DNA from: Aptenodytes patagonicus
Lineage: Eukaryota > Chordata > Aves > Sphenisciformes > Spheniscidae
Assembly (NCBI RefSeq): GCF_965638725.1
Contig: NC_134975.1
Span: 2,554,179-2,618,178, forward strand
DNA: 64,000 nt
Direction: 5' to 3'
Part shown: positions 1 to 47,208 of the stretch, in pieces
Layout: each line of letters starts with the position of its first letter
How positions within the stretch are numbered: position 1 is the stretch's first letter
Position numbers and translations under genes: made by a program
Notes under the pieces: generated by a model
What the model was told of the DNA's origin: nothing
The model's input: the letters and a program-made list of their open reading frames with translations, nothing else
Databases searched by the model: none

Positions 1-3000
1 TGTGCGCCGGGGGGGGGGGGGGGGCTGCGGGAGCTGCCCTGGGGGTCGGGGGTCTCTTCTGGGGGGGCTGGCTGGGGGAGGGGGGGCGTCAGCTCTTGGC
101 TGGGAGCGTCCGTCTCCCGCGGGCTTGTGTCTCGGGGGAGTGTCACGGTTTTGAGTGGGGTCTGGGGGGGGGGGGCAGGGAGCGGGAGGTGTTTTGGGGA
201 GGTGTGAGGACACCCCCGGGGGTGGGGGGGGCTGCTGTGGCGGCGGGTGCCGGGGGCTGCGCCCCGGGGCGGGCCCCGAAATCTTCCCCAAGCCCCTTTC
301 CCCAGGACAGCTGGGGGGCCGGAGCTGGCCCGGGCGGGGGGGGGGGGTGTCCCCCCTCCTCGCAGGGGCGCAGCCCCGAGACTCGGCCCCTCCGGGGGAC
401 GCGGTGGCTGGAGGCACCTCGCCTCCCTCCCTGGGGCCCGGCCGCGGTGGCCCCTGCCGGCGGGGAGGGGGACGCGGGGGACCCCACCTCGGCGCCAGAG
501 CAGCGCGGTCGATGAAATGACGCTTCTGGGAAATAACGGGCTTCACCGGCGGGACGACGGCGTCGGGGGCTGCCGGGGAGCCCCGCCGAAGTTCTCGTGC
601 TGTTTCTCTGTCCCCGTTCTGTGGAGGGGTCCGTCTGTCCGTCCGTCCGCGTTTGGGATCGTTTCCCTCCGCGTCTGTTTTCCGGAGCGCCAGGTTTTGG
701 GGGGAGTGGGGGGGTGGGCGGTTTAGAGGACGTTTCTCTGGGGTTTTAGGGTGAGCCTTTTCCAGGCGCTTTTACTCCTGCGTGAGGCACCTGCGCCGGT
801 GGCTCCGGGGTTACGGCTGCTGCGGGCACCGCTTTTCGGGTGAAGCTGTTGGCCGCAGGCAGGGTTTTCCCCGACCAGCCTGTGAACGCCGGAGCCGCCT
901 CTTTGGCTGTGCGACGGGGATGCTCAGATAGGGGGTTCACCCCCCGTTTTCGTGTTGCCCAGCCGGTGTTCCCCAGCACTCCCCTCCGCCCCCCGTTACC
1001 GATTCTGCAGTGGCTCTGGAGACCTTCCCCGGGCAGGAGGGGCTGCGCCGTTCTCCCCCCCTGCGCAGGGGGGGCACCGGGACGGGCAGCGCGTGGCTCC
1101 GGCAGCTCCACGGAGCCTGGCGGGGAGGAGCAGAGAGCGGGTACGGGTTCCCTAAAGCCCGGAGCCGGCGTCCCAGCCGCTGCCGGACTCCGTTCCCGTT
1201 GAACCCCTCCTGAAGAGAAGCTGCGGTGCCAACGGCCGACTCGTTTTGGTCGCCGAGAGTAAGAGCACATCTGTCGTCAGTCCCAAACGGGGGCTTTGTG
1301 CCGATGCCCTGCGCCGGTGCCCCATGGGGACGGCCGAAGGGGGACCCAGAGACCCTGGGGGGGCACGGGAAGAGGCAGCGGCGGCTCTGGGGAAGCTCTT
1401 GGGCCAAAGCTGCTGCTGGCAGCCCGGCTGTAAACTTGTTCTTTGCTCGTGGTCGCTCCTTTTGCAGAGTCTCGGCTCCTGGGTATGTGGTGGGCGCGTG
1501 GGGCCTGTGCTGTGAGAACGGGGGGGGGGGGCTTCCCCGGGCACCGACGCCCTGGACAGGCAGCGTCCCTGTGCTGTGCTTTGCGCCTGGCGAGGCCGGT
1601 GTCCGTGGGGCGAGGGCGGCGTTGTCCAGGAGCAGCTCGCAGATACCTTCCCGCTGCGTATCGGGGTCCGGGTGCAGGCGAAGTAGGGAGCATCTGCGTC
1701 TGCCGGGTCGCGCCCTGTGCCCCTTGGCTTAGGTGGGGGCTGTGCCTGGGGCGGGGGGGAGGGCGGTGGGAGAGGGCGCGCCGCATCCTGCGGCACGGCT
1801 GGGGCGAGCAGCGGCAGAGCCGGGATAACGATTTTTGGCCTCATCTCGGCTTTCGCTTCCAAGGACCCGAGGAAACCTGAGCGGCCTCGGTGAGCCGGTG
1901 TGACAGGCGGGGCTCCGGAGCCCTTGCGAAGGTGTCGGTGTTCGGAGGAGCCGGGGAGCCAGCGAGCTGCGGGGCCCCGGAGCGCCGATCCTGTTTGCAC
2001 AGCAGCGGCTTGCGCTCCCGAGGGGAGTTAGGGGAACCGCGGGGGGGCCGACGTGGTCTCCGCGCCCGAGGACGGAGCGGGGTTACCCGAGGGCAGCGGA
2101 CGCAGGACGGGCGCGAGGAGGGAGCGTCCAGCAGAGGATTAATTTTTCTCCGCTCTCAGTGGATCAGTTCCATTTAAAACGCGTGTGAGCGTCGTCAGCG
2201 GAGTTGGGCTGCAAACGATGGCGTTGAAAGTGCGGCACGGCTTCGCTTCCTGAAGGCCAGGGTCTCCTTCCTGCGGTCCGTGTCTGTCCGTCCGTCCAAG
2301 TGAGGGCTGAAGAAGGAACTTCTCTTTCCTCCCTCCGCTGCCAGGGCGGTCTCCTGAAACGGCTTTTCATCTTTTGTAGGCTCAGCGTCGTTGCTCAGGG
2401 TTATTATTTATTTGTGTTGCGGTGATGCCCAGAGGGCACAACACGGGTTTAGATGCCGAACAAAGACACGGTAGAAGGCGGCCCTCGGTTCGCTTTGAAT
2501 TAAAACTTTGCTGAAGACGCTGAATCTCGGGAGCGTGTTTAAGACGTGGAATTTCACGTTTTACGCTGCGCTGGTTTATAGTGCTTTTTCCATCAGCAAG
2601 CTTTTAAAGAAAATTATATCGATGAGCGGGCAAGGCTCGTGCCCTGCCGTGCCCGCGTTAGGAGCGGTTCCAGCTGGGAGGAGCTTCTCCAGGTGGGGAA
2701 TATTCGTGAAAAACGGCATCCCCGCCTCGATGGGAGACGGCGCCTGCTGTCTCACCTGCCCGCCGCCGGACCGCGCCTCGATCGCCGATCCAGGGTCTGG
2801 AGCTGGATCCTCGGAGGGTTTCTCTCTCTCCCTCTCTCTCTCTTCCCCTGTGTTAGTTATCAAGCACTGACTTTAGTTATAAGAAAGGATGGAAATGGCA
2901 GCCGTGTTTGCTCAGTTCTTGGGTTAAGGCACCTGAAACGTGGGCGTTATCTGGGGGGTGGTCTCCGGTCAGTAACCCGTGGGGTCACAGGGGACGATGT

Positions 3001-6000
3001 CAGACCCGTCTTTGTGGTTTAGGACTCTGCTGCGAGGCCGGGCTCGTGCAGACGGATGCGGCGGCCGCGGCGGCTCGGCTGGTGACACAAACGCCAGCGC
3101 AAGTGGTTAGGAGCGGGGTACGGGACGTTTTTCCGCCCGTCCCTAAAGCAGTAACCTGAGAATATTCCCCTCGCCTCTCTCCCGCCAGCGCTGCGTGGCG
3201 TCGCTTCGCCCCCGTGTAGCCTCGATTATGAATATCGGGGGGGACGAAGGGTCTCTCCCCAGCTCAGCAGCGAGGAGCTGTCGGCTGCCGTCCTCCAGCT
3301 GCAGCACTGCATTAAATCACTCTTTTTTTTTTTTTTTAGGAGTGATACTTCATCTTACTTAATAATATATTTCCAAATAGGGAAACAACGGGAACTATTT
3401 TATAATGGATAAAACATGTCGCAACGCTTTAATTTTCGCTTTTGGAAGGCGGCTCCGCTCACTTCTGCCTCTGTTGAACCGCTGGAGCCGGGGTCTTCCC
3501 CGGCGAGCGGGGCCCGGCCCCGCCGGTGCCAGCTGCCATAGAGCACCGGCACGCGCGTGGCAGAGCTGCTTCCTCGGCATTTGCATCGGGGACGCTCGCA
3601 GGGCGGGGGGCTCTCCGTGAAAGCCTTTCCCCTGCGCTTTGAAACGTTTTGAAGCGTTTCCAGTGACACAAACTTCGGGGTTTTTTTTTTTTTTTGAGCG
3701 GCCGGTTTGTTCGGCGAGCTTCTATTTGCAGCAAAGGTGGAAAAAAAAAGTCCTCACGCTGGAAAATAAATGGCAGCTAATGGAAACAGCGGTTTGGGGA
3801 AAAAGAAACTGCAGGGACCTTTACAGCGCTTACTAATTCTTACCCCGACAGGAGGCTCGAAGAAGTTCGCCCCGAGCGTCTCTCCCCTGCACGCGCCGCT
3901 TCTCTTCTCGCCGGGGGCTCGCTGCTTCCGGCGATGCCGGTCTCGCCAGCGCCGAGCCGCGCTGCCCTGCAGCAGGTCAGCGGGCAGCTGGGAGCCAAAC
4001 CTCGGTGCAGAGAGGGGTGGGGTGGTGTCCGGGAGGTGTTCGGGACGGCAGAAGCCGAGGAAGGCTGGGACCGGGGTGTCTGCACACAGGGCACCTCTCG
4101 GGAAGGAATCCCTGCCTGCAGGCCACGCTGCCGGACCAGCAGAGAAACGGGTCACACCGAAGGGTTTTTGGCGTTTCTGGCTGGTTTCTGGGCGAGTCTG
4201 GCGGGAGCTGCGTGTTCACCTTCCGCGGGGGGCTGACGCCGTCGTCTTAAAAGTAATCTGGCAGGTGGCTCGGTGTAATTGGGCTGGGGTGTCTCTTCCT
4301 GCCGTCGTGGTGTCTGGAGAAGGGTTTCGCTGCTGGTGCCGAGCGTTCAGAATTGTTTCACGGCGCTTGAGGTGTAACCAGAAGCACCGGGGAGAAATTA
4401 AGAGGGGAGGAAAACAGGCTGGCTTTCCTAACGACCGCGAGGTTAAAAACGGGCTCCGGAGGCAGCTGATGGGAGCCCCGTGTTGGAGGGTGCGTAGAAG
4501 CAGCCTGCGGGCTGGGCCGGGTGGGATCTAAGAGACTTTTCCCATCTCTGGGATATTTCTGCCGTCCCAGGATTAAGCAAAGAGCCGAGCCCTCTCCCGG
4601 TGCAGGAGGGGCACCGGGGCCTGGCCGCCTTCAGAAGCCTCTTGTTATTAGTGCAAAGGACGTTCACAAATTGCATCGTGCTGAGATGGAGGTTTTTTTA
4701 AATTGGGCTAGTTCTGAGGACTTTCTTTTTTTTTTTTCTTTTTTTCCTTGAGAGTTGCCACTTGGGGAAAAGTCCTTATTTCAGAAGGGAGGAGGGCGTC
4801 GAGCAGCGCTGAAGGCACTCTGCTCTAATTTTAGTGCGCTTCTGTCTCCGATTCCCAAGTTGATGATCACACCTGAAAGCTGGGAAGAAAGTCCGGAGAC
4901 GGAGACGTGCTCTCTGCGCCCGAGGGTCCAAAGCGTGGAGGTTTGTCCCCGGTCCGAGTCCTCGCCGCGCTGCCTGACCCAGACCCCCCTCCGGAGAGGG
5001 GGCAAACGCCGTGCTTCGGGCTGGGGCTCTGCTCCGAGGGGGATCGGTGAGGGGTTGCCCTTCCTCCTGGAGATGGAGGGCGGCTGTTAGTGGGGGAGCT
5101 TGGAGGCAGCCGGCGTCGCTCCCTGCCGCGCGGGGACGAGCCGAAGCCGCGTCCTTGGAAGCAGCCCCTTTCTCCCAGGAACGTGTTTTCACCCAGGCCG
5201 TGACGTGGGGTTTTGTCGGTCCGTCTGCGCAGCCTTTTTGCGGTGCTTTTCAAAGTCAGAAGGACTCTGGGAACAAACGACACGCAGAACCATTTTCTAG
5301 CCGAAGGTTAATTACGGGCTGTCGTTACCGCAGAGCCATAGGCTCATGCGAGCTAGGTGCTTTTTTTAATTTGCAATTTTTTAGATTGCAGTTCCTGCTT
5401 GCGAGGCCTTACACTCAGCCAAAATTAAGGAGAATAACTGCTGGCACGTGGCTCGGGGCTCCTGAAACTCTCCCAGTGTTTTTCTCTGGGTCCTCATTTT
5501 AAAATACAAAGGAGCGAGGAATCAATCTCTTTTACTGCACATCATCCTGTTAACATTAACGAGACCGCGTGCGTGAGTAGGGAGTACGAGTTACGGAACT
5601 GGCTCCTCAACTCAATTGTATTTGGCTGATTATTAGCCGATTACTTTGAGGGAAACTAATTTCTCGTTCTCACTCCTCGCTGTCTGCTGCCTGTGGTTTA
5701 GGGAGGACACTGGGATCCTGCTTGTCCCTGGCCTCAGCCACGGGCCCGGGGGTGTGACGGGTCCCTGGAGGCGGCGAGGGGTTTGGGAGGGGGCGATGCC
5801 GGCAGCTTTCCATGCCCTGTGTTCACCCGCGGTGTCCGTCGGAAAGTCACTTGGCATTCTTTGGGTTTTTTTTTTTTGGGGGGGGTGTTAAATTTTGTAT
5901 TTTCAAGGGCTTCTGCAGAGGTCAGGAGAGAAAGGGCTTTCTAAATAAAATTGATTTTTATTAGGGCGTTGCCGTGCCCTTTGTGCGAAGCAGACAGATC

Positions 6001-8102
6001 TCTGAGCGGGCGGGCGTAACACAGAAAAGCAAAATTACGGGTTCAACAAAAATAAAGCTGCAGGATGCATTTTAAACCACAGTTCCTGTGTAACCCGGCA
6101 CTCGAGAGAGAGATTTCAACCTAAATTATTTTCACCTCGTGAAGTTAACGGCCGTTGTGGGGTCGAAGGGGAACTCTGAAGCGCTCGGCTTTTCCTTCGC
6201 CGCCCGGGCTGGGAGACTGCGGGCAGGGCAGAGGTACGGCCCCGGGATGTCCTCCTCCCTCTGGGTGACACAGATGGCAGGGAAGGGAATAGCGCGGGTG
6301 TTACGGCACCAGCCCATGTGCTTCCTTATTCTGTGCGGCCCCTACAACTAATCTAAACTCACACGGTGCCTGCGGCAGACCGGGATACGAGACGCCTTTT
6401 ACTTGCGGATTTGGAGCAGGTCTGGGAGTCTGCGTCCCGCCGCCGGCCGGGAGATCGGAGCCGGTGTCTCCGTCTCCCCGGTCAGGCTTCAGGACCTGCA
6501 GCGCCGGTGCCCTGGGTACCAGTGATGGAGGGGGGGGGGGGGGGTCCTCGCCTCACCGGCCTGTCGCCGAACCGCGCGGGGACGGCTGGCAAAACACCCT
6601 GGGTGGGACCTGCCGCAGGGTATCGCTGGGCTGGACTGGGTGTAAACTGGCGCCCAGCTGGTGAAAGCCTCCCCAAAACCAGCGAGCCCCCGTGCGAGGC
6701 CTGCAGTTAAGTGGAGCACGGTGAGAGCGTTTCTTCTTAATGAACGTCAAGCAAGTAGTCGGGTCCGATGGGGTGATAAGCCCGGCCTAATGTGCCTTGT
6801 CCACATCTGTACTTATCTGGAGTGGTGCGTTGCCGGGAGCAAGACTCGTACAACTCGGTTTGTTCAAGACGCGGTTACTGTTAAAAACCTGCTTTTAAAA
6901 GGGGCACCGTCAGAAGGGAGCGACCGATTTCTTTCAGCTCGGCAAAGGTACCAGGGTCCCCCAGAAAGCCTCGCCGTCTGCAGCGTATCGGCTGCTCGAG
7001 AAACAGAGGGGGAAAAAGAGCAGCGTTGCTGCTGCTTGTGTGTGCTCACGCTCTGCAAATCACGCTCATTTTCCTTTTCGAGGAGACGATTCATCTCCAC
7101 AAATTATCGCTTTTTTTAAATTGTTCTCTGCAGCAAACGCTCCGTTTCCGACCCTATCAGCTGCCAATTAGAGCCAGCTCTAACAGCAAAACTCCTGTTT
7201 CTAAAACTGGGCTCATTTTGTTTTTTAAACAGCCAGTGTAATTGACAAATAAAAGCCATTTGAATGTATAAAACGTTCATTATCTCCGTGGGGTGCCGAG
7301 CAGCAAAATATAAGGCAGGCTTCCCTTTTATTTTGGTGTGGCCCTTGGAACGGCTGTTGCGAGGCTGCTCGGCACAGCGTGCTGCGTTAGCGTTCGGTCT
7401 CGTTGCCCGGGACCCCGACTCTTTTCATTGATAAAATGAAGCCGAGTGCTTTGGCTACGCGCGTCCCGCGCTCGAGACTTCATCTCCCCGCTGCCACGTC
7501 GGGCGCGAGCGCGTCGGTTCCCAGCAGCGGCCCCTCGCCGGAGTGGGAGAAGCGAATTGCCGGCACACCTCGCTGCCTGGGGCTGCAGCAGTGGCCGTCT
7601 GTCCGTCTGGGCCGCTGACTCTCCAGCTCTCGGCTGTCCCAGGGGAGCTGGCAGCTGCTCTTCTCCCATCTCTGCCCGCTCCGAGTGTCCCAGCTTTGGC
7701 TTTAAGAGCCAACGCCGTTTCCCGTGCGCGCCGCAGAGCTGCGGTGGTGGTGGTGGTCTGCGTGCGGGGGGATGAAACCCTCCGTGTTTACCGTGGCGTT
7801 CGTCCGTCCGCAGCGTCGCAGCTTCGCTGCCGGGACCGCCGCTTGCTGCTGGCGTTGGCATGCTCTTTCCTCTTGGAAAGTGCCTGGAAAGCACCGCTCG
7901 GGTGGGGAGGATCGGTGTAGTCCACGGGGGCTGATGGTGAAGTCGGTGTTGACGGTGTTAAGCCCAGGGCTGCAAAGCAGCGTTAAAGGAGCGTGGGGTG
8001 AGTAACTCGTCTGCTCCGAGAAGCTGTTGGGCGGTTTTACTGGAGGAGAGCCCGAGCAGCTTCTGGAGGCTAACTCTGACTGAGCTCTGCTTTCTCTTTC
8101 AG
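1..8102. other. Region upstream of the first IKZF4 coding exon; no coding gene recognised
   Basis: I find no coding exon or known protein in this stretch. It is GC- and CpG-rich at the left edge (1-900), around 1000-2100 and around 7400-7900, any of which could be a promoter CpG island with a noncoding first exon of IKZF4; the sequence alone does not fix a start site. More AT-rich islands lie at about 5880-6140 and 7105-7330 and could be conserved noncoding elements. In mammals SUOX lies upstream of IKZF4, but nothing here resembles it. Open frames in this region have no family resemblance and I treat them as chance products of GC-rich DNA. Confidence 0.6.
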
Positions 8103-8117
8103 CAAAGTACCTTAAAG

Positions 8118-29047
<20,930 letters not shown>

Positions 29048-31545
29048 AACCCCCCCCCTCCCGCCTCTCCCCGTTCCCCCCCCCCCCCCCCCAGCCCGCC
29101 CTCGACTCTTCCTCTGTCTCTAGCTCAGCCCCTCCACCCTTAGGGCATGGAACTGTTGGTTTTTCTTTTATACTCCTTTGCACTGACTTTGGCTACAAAA
29201 ATATTTAAAAAAAAAAATCAATAACTAAAAAAAAAAAAAACTAACCCCGACAAGGGGGAGCTCTTAACAATTTGCCTTTTTATAAATGGAGTTATTTAAA
29301 TATTAACGGACTTTTTTGTGCTCTTCCCCTCCACCTCTCTCACCTCCCTCCGTTATTTATTAAGCTTTTTAGTTTCTCTTTTTATAACTCTTCTCCCACC
29401 CCCCACCCCAAAGTCTCACTTGAATTTTTGAGACTGGTTCTCCTCCCTCTCCCACCCCGGCCGGCTCTCCGGCACGGCACGGGGCCACGCGCCAGCCTGG
29501 AGCTCCGAGCCCTTTCCGTGGTGCGAGCCCGGCATTGCCCGTCCCCGCTCTCGGGCAAAGCGAACCTCAGATTAGGTGCTAAAAACCCCCGGGACTCCCC
29601 CCTTCGTCGGCCGCGAGCCCCCCCTGCCTGGCGGGGGCCGCTGCGCCCCGAGCTTTAATGAGTTTAAACACGCGGAGCACGAAGCGGGGACCCCCCTGCC
29701 TCCCCCTGGGGCCGGTTGTGCCGGCGACGGTGCCGGCAGGGCCAGGTCGGTGAAGCTGGGTTTTGCCCGGCTCCTCCTTCCCGCGGTGTTTGAAGCCCCC
29801 CCCCCCCCGTACGCCTGGGGGGCAACGGGGGGTCCGCATCGCTCCGCTTAAATGAAGGAAAACGTAAGCCAGGAAGATGGCGAGCGTCCGGGTGACGGCT
29901 CCGTTCTGCTGTCTGGGATCTCCTCCTCCTCTTCCTCGGCACAGGCCAGTATCTCCAGCCCGCTCTGCTGCAGGGGTTGCTCCCCGCACGCTGCCCGCCG
30001 GCGGTGGGGACGCGCCGGACCCCCGACCTGGCCGCCCCCCTCGCTCCCTCTGCCCCCCCCCCCCCCCCCCCCCCCCAAAGCCTTCGCGGGCGAGTTGCTC
30101 CCTCTGGCATTCCCGGGGGATCGGCGGGTCTCCCCGCGGTCCGGTGTCATTTCTGTCCTGCCCCGCTCTCGCTCGCGCGGAGGGGTCGTGGCGGCGGCAC
30201 CCTGAACGCCAGAGCTTTGCCCTCGGTCCCGCCGGCAGTGAGACCCCCCCCCGCTCCCCCGCGTCCAGAGGGTGGGAAGGAGGGGTGGGAAGTTGGGGGG
30301 GGGGGGGTCGTCTGCTGCATCGAGCAACTGTCTGCTGAGCCCCTTTCCCCTGGGACGGGCTCCGAGCGGCTCCGGGGGCAGATTGCCGGGAGCCGGCCGG
30401 TTTTCAGGGGTGAGACACCGAGGGAAGGGGCTCCCGGTCCACGGGGGGGGGTCCGGAGCCGGGGACCCCCCGGGGACGGTGTCCCCTGGCGAAAGGGATT
30501 GTAGCGGGGCCGGGGAGGCAGCCGATATAACCAAAAATAAAGCGCGGGCCGGGCGCCGATCCTTGGCGGGGGCCGCGGCGGAGCCGGCCGCCGCCTCGGT
30601 GCTCGTGGCTCCCGCAGCAGCCGGGACCCCGGCCGCAGCCCCCCCCGCCCGGGGGGGGGACACCCCCCCCCCCCAGCTTCCTACCCAGGCCCAGGATGCA
30701 TAAAACGCCCCTCAGCAGCAGCCGCTCCCCGGGGCTCTCCTGAGGTTGAAACCAAAGGCTGTTCCTTTTTCTACGGACACAAACACAACCACCTCACGCG
30801 GCGGCAACTCCCGTTGCCCCTATTTCCCATTTTCTTTTATTAATTCCGCCCCCCCCCCCCCACCCCACCCCACCTCCTTTCTTGCTGTTCTGTTACCGGT
30901 GTCTGCGTGGGGAGAGGGGACGGCTGAGCCGGGGGGCTCGGCTCGCCCCTTCCCGCCCGCTGCCACCGTTAACCGGCGCCGGTGGAACAAGCTGGAGCCC
31001 CCCTGTGCCCACTCCTCCCCCCCCCCACCCAGCGCCGAAACAAACCCAAAAAGGGGTTTTTACAAACCGAAATGGAAGCTCTGCGGTTTCTGACCGCTCT
31101 TGGGTTTTTTTTTTTTTCCTTTCCGTCTCTTTTCTTTTTCCTCTAAAAGAGTCTAAAACAAAAATGTAGGAATTTTGTAAAACTCCAGGTCGCTTTACTC
31201 GTGTAAATATCTATATTTTTTAATCAGATGTATGAAGAACAAACGATGATGTGCAATACCCCGGCCTCCCCCCGGCTACGGCCCCTCCCTCCTTTCTAAC
31301 GAGTTTTCATTTGTATATCGTTAATGGATTCGCTGTCGTCTTTGTTTTTCCCTTTTTTGTGAGGTTAGACTCGCTTTTGGACAAAAAACACCCCCCCCCC
31401 GCCCCCCCCTCCCCCCGTGACCGCAGGAGCTTTTGTATCTGTAAGATACTGTAATTACCTATTTGTGTAACGAGATCTACTACTGTAAGTTTTGTACTGT
31501 ACTGGCTGAAGGTCTGTTATAAATAAACCGGAGTAATTTAACGCC
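29048..31545 (+). other. IKZF4: IKZF4 3'UTR
   Basis: About 2.5 kb between the stop codon and the poly(A) signal at 31522. It has C-rich runs, an A-rich stretch at 29200-29245 and a GC-rich, CpG-dense middle (29440-30720). The last 350 bases (31190-31545) are AT-rich, with words such as gtaaatatctatatttttt and a smooth run into the poly(A) signal. No other gene is evident in it. The GC-rich middle might hide a small transcript, but I see no supporting open frame or RNA fold. Confidence 0.75.
31522..31527 (+). terminator. IKZF4: IKZF4 poly(A) signal
   Basis: Canonical AATAAA in ggtctgttataaataaaccg. It is the first good signal at the end of the AT-rich 3'UTR tail, and G-rich minisatellite begins just after it. 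Cleavage is expected near 31540-31550. Confidence 0.8.
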
Positions 31546-31549
31546 TCCC

Positions 31550-32235
31550 CCCCCCCCCCCGCCTCCCTTCTGTGGGGGGGGGGGGCAGCGTGCAAGCCTG
31601 GGGGGAAGGGGGGGGGGGACACGCACACGCAGGGGACCACCCAGGGGTGTGGAGGGAGGACACTGGGGGTCTCCTCTGGGGGCTTGGGGGGGAGGACACT
31701 TGCGCACCCCCCCCCAATAAGGGGTAGGACACTCGTGGTCCCCCCCCACCGTGCTCCACGGTGGGGGGGCAGATGGTGGTGGGCCCTTCCCCCAGAGTTG
31801 GGAGGGGGCTTGGGGACACGCAGAGGACACCGGGGACCCCCCCGGGGTGTGGGGGGGGAGGACACTGGGGGTCTCCTCTAGAGCTTTGGGGGGGGGGGCG
31901 ACACTGGGGGTCCCCTCTAGAGCTTTGGGGGGGGGACGACACACTTGGGGACCCCTCCATAGGGGCGGGACACTGGGGGTCCCCCCCCATGAGCACTGAT
32001 GGTGGGCCCCCCTCGGGAGTGGGCGTGGGGAGGCAGGATGCTGGGGACCCCCCGGGGCGTGGGGGGGAGGACGCTGGGGGTCCCCTCTAGAGCTTGGGGG
32101 GGGGACGACACACTTGGGGACCCCCCCATAGGGGCGGGACACTCGGGGTCCCCCCACGAGCACGGGGGGGGGGGGCCAGGACGCCCGGGTCCCTCCCCAG
32201 GGGTTGGGGGGGGGGGACGTGCCCCCCCCGCCCCA
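31550..32235. repeat. G-rich minisatellite between IKZF4 and RPS26
   Basis: Tandem, imperfect units built on GGACACTGGGGGTCCCC and CTCTAGAGCTTTGGGGGG, with recurring phrases such as gacgacacacttggggacc and cataggggcgggacact (copies near 31930 and 32110). The field fills the intergenic space between the IKZF4 poly(A) signal and the RPS26 promoter. Long G-runs on + give it strong G-quadruplex potential. It carries no gene; open frames through it are low-complexity artefacts. Confidence 0.85.
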
Positions 32236-32257
32236 TGAGCCCCCGCGTTCCCCCAGG

Positions 32258-33555
<1,298 letters not shown>

Positions 33556-33557
33556 TG

Positions 33558-33563
33558 AATAAA
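33558..33563 (+). terminator. RPS26: RPS26 poly(A) signal
   Basis: AATAAA in gactgaataaaggaccc, 37 bases after the stop codon. This matches the very short 3'UTR expected of a ribosomal-protein mRNA; cleavage is expected near 33580-33590. Confidence 0.9.
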
Positions 33564-33599
33564 GGACCCTGCACCGAGCCCGGCTCCGCGCCTGTGGGG

Positions 33600-34560
33600 C
33601 TGGGGGGGTGGGGGTGGGCGGGGGGGCACGTCGCTCTGGGGATGGGGTGTTTGGGGCGATGAGGGGGGGGCTTCTAGCCCCTTCTCATGGGGGGGGGGTG
33701 GGAGTGGGGGGGCCCTGGGCTCACCCCGGGGGGGCTGTGTGGAGGTGGGGGGCTGCTGCCCACCCCATGGTGGGGAGCCCTGTCCTGGGGGGGCGGGGGG
33801 GGTGTGTCTTTGCCCACTGGTGCTGTCCAGGAGTGGGATGTGGTGTGGGGGATGGATGGACGGACAGATGGACACTCACCCAGAGTGTGTCCTGGCCCCA
33901 GGGGGGGCTGGCCCTGTGCCCCATGGCTTCCCCCCCCCGAGTCCTGGGGCTGCCCCTGGACCCCTCCTGTGGTCCCCAGACCCAGCACTGCTTGGGGGGG
34001 GGATGCTGCAGGTGCCCCAAATCCTCGCCAGGGCCTGCCCTGAGCTGGTGGGGGGCAACACTGACCCGCCACCCCCAGTGGGGCCAGGTGTTATCTGGGG
34101 CCTGGATGGGGCTGAGGGGCTGCGGTGGGGCCTGGCTGTCACCCTGGGGGGCTGCTGAGTGCTGGGGGGCTGCTGCAGGGCTTGGCCTTTGCCCGGGGGG
34201 GCGGCTGGACAGAGCTGGGGGCTGCAGCGGGGCTGGGCTTCACCCTGGGTGCCAAGGGGGGCTGGGGGGGGCTGTAATGGGGCCACACACACACGGGTTT
34301 GGGGGGCTGTAATGGGGCCAGACGTGCCCCCCCCCCCCGGGTTTTGGGGGGCTGTGATGGGGCCAGGCTTTGCCTTGGGGGGGGCCTGAACGGGGCTGGG
34401 GGGCCGCAGTGGGGCCAGACTTTGCCCTGGGGACCTGGGAGGGGCGCGGGGGCCGGGCTGCACCTGACGGGGCTGGGGGCTGCGGTGGAGCCAGACCTTT
34501 GCCGCGGGGGGGGGGGGGGGGGCTGCAGCGAGGCTGGACGGGGCCGTGCCCGGGGGGGGG
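33600..34560. repeat. G-rich degenerate repeats between RPS26 and ERBB3
   Basis: Intergenic, low-complexity DNA. From about 34140 to 34500 a unit of roughly 40 bases recurs, with the core GGGGGGCTGTAATGGGGCCA (near 34265, 34305 and, varied, near 34345 and 34405). The earlier part (33600-34130) is G-rich with no clear unit. No coding homology was found. A short (GTCCC)n run follows at about 34636-34672, close to the ERBB3 promoter. Confidence 0.7.
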
Positions 34561-34769
34561 TGTGTGGGGGTTGGTCCCGGTGCCACCGCCCCGGGGCGCG
34601 GCGGGCGGGTCCCGGGCCGGGCTGCCCGGGGGGGCCCCGCCCCGTCCCGTCCCGTCCCGTCCCCGTCCCGTCCCGCCCGGCGGCCCCGCGCCAGGTGCAT
34701 TCCCCCCGCCGCGCCCGGGCACGCTGCAGCCGCCGGGCCCTGCGAGCCGGGCCGCGAAGAGGAGCCGCG
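34560..34769 (+). promoter_or_regulatory. ERBB3: ERBB3 promoter and 5'UTR region
   Basis: CpG-dense, TATA-less sequence directly upstream of the ERBB3 start codon, with a (GTCCC)n pyrimidine-rich run around 34636-34672 and GC-box-like words. No start site can be fixed from sequence alone. The ATG lies in gccgcgATGg, a good context. Confidence 0.5.

Positions 34770-47208
<12,439 letters not shown>

Noticed and set aside
1-900. Possible coding exon of SUOX or another gene at the left edge
   Set aside because: No conserved peptide or convincing splice structure; only CpG-rich, G-run-rich sequence.
31550-32235. CRISPR-like alternation of repeats and spacers in the intergenic array
   Set aside because: Units vary in length and sequence without fixed spacers, and the host is a vertebrate; it is a minisatellite.
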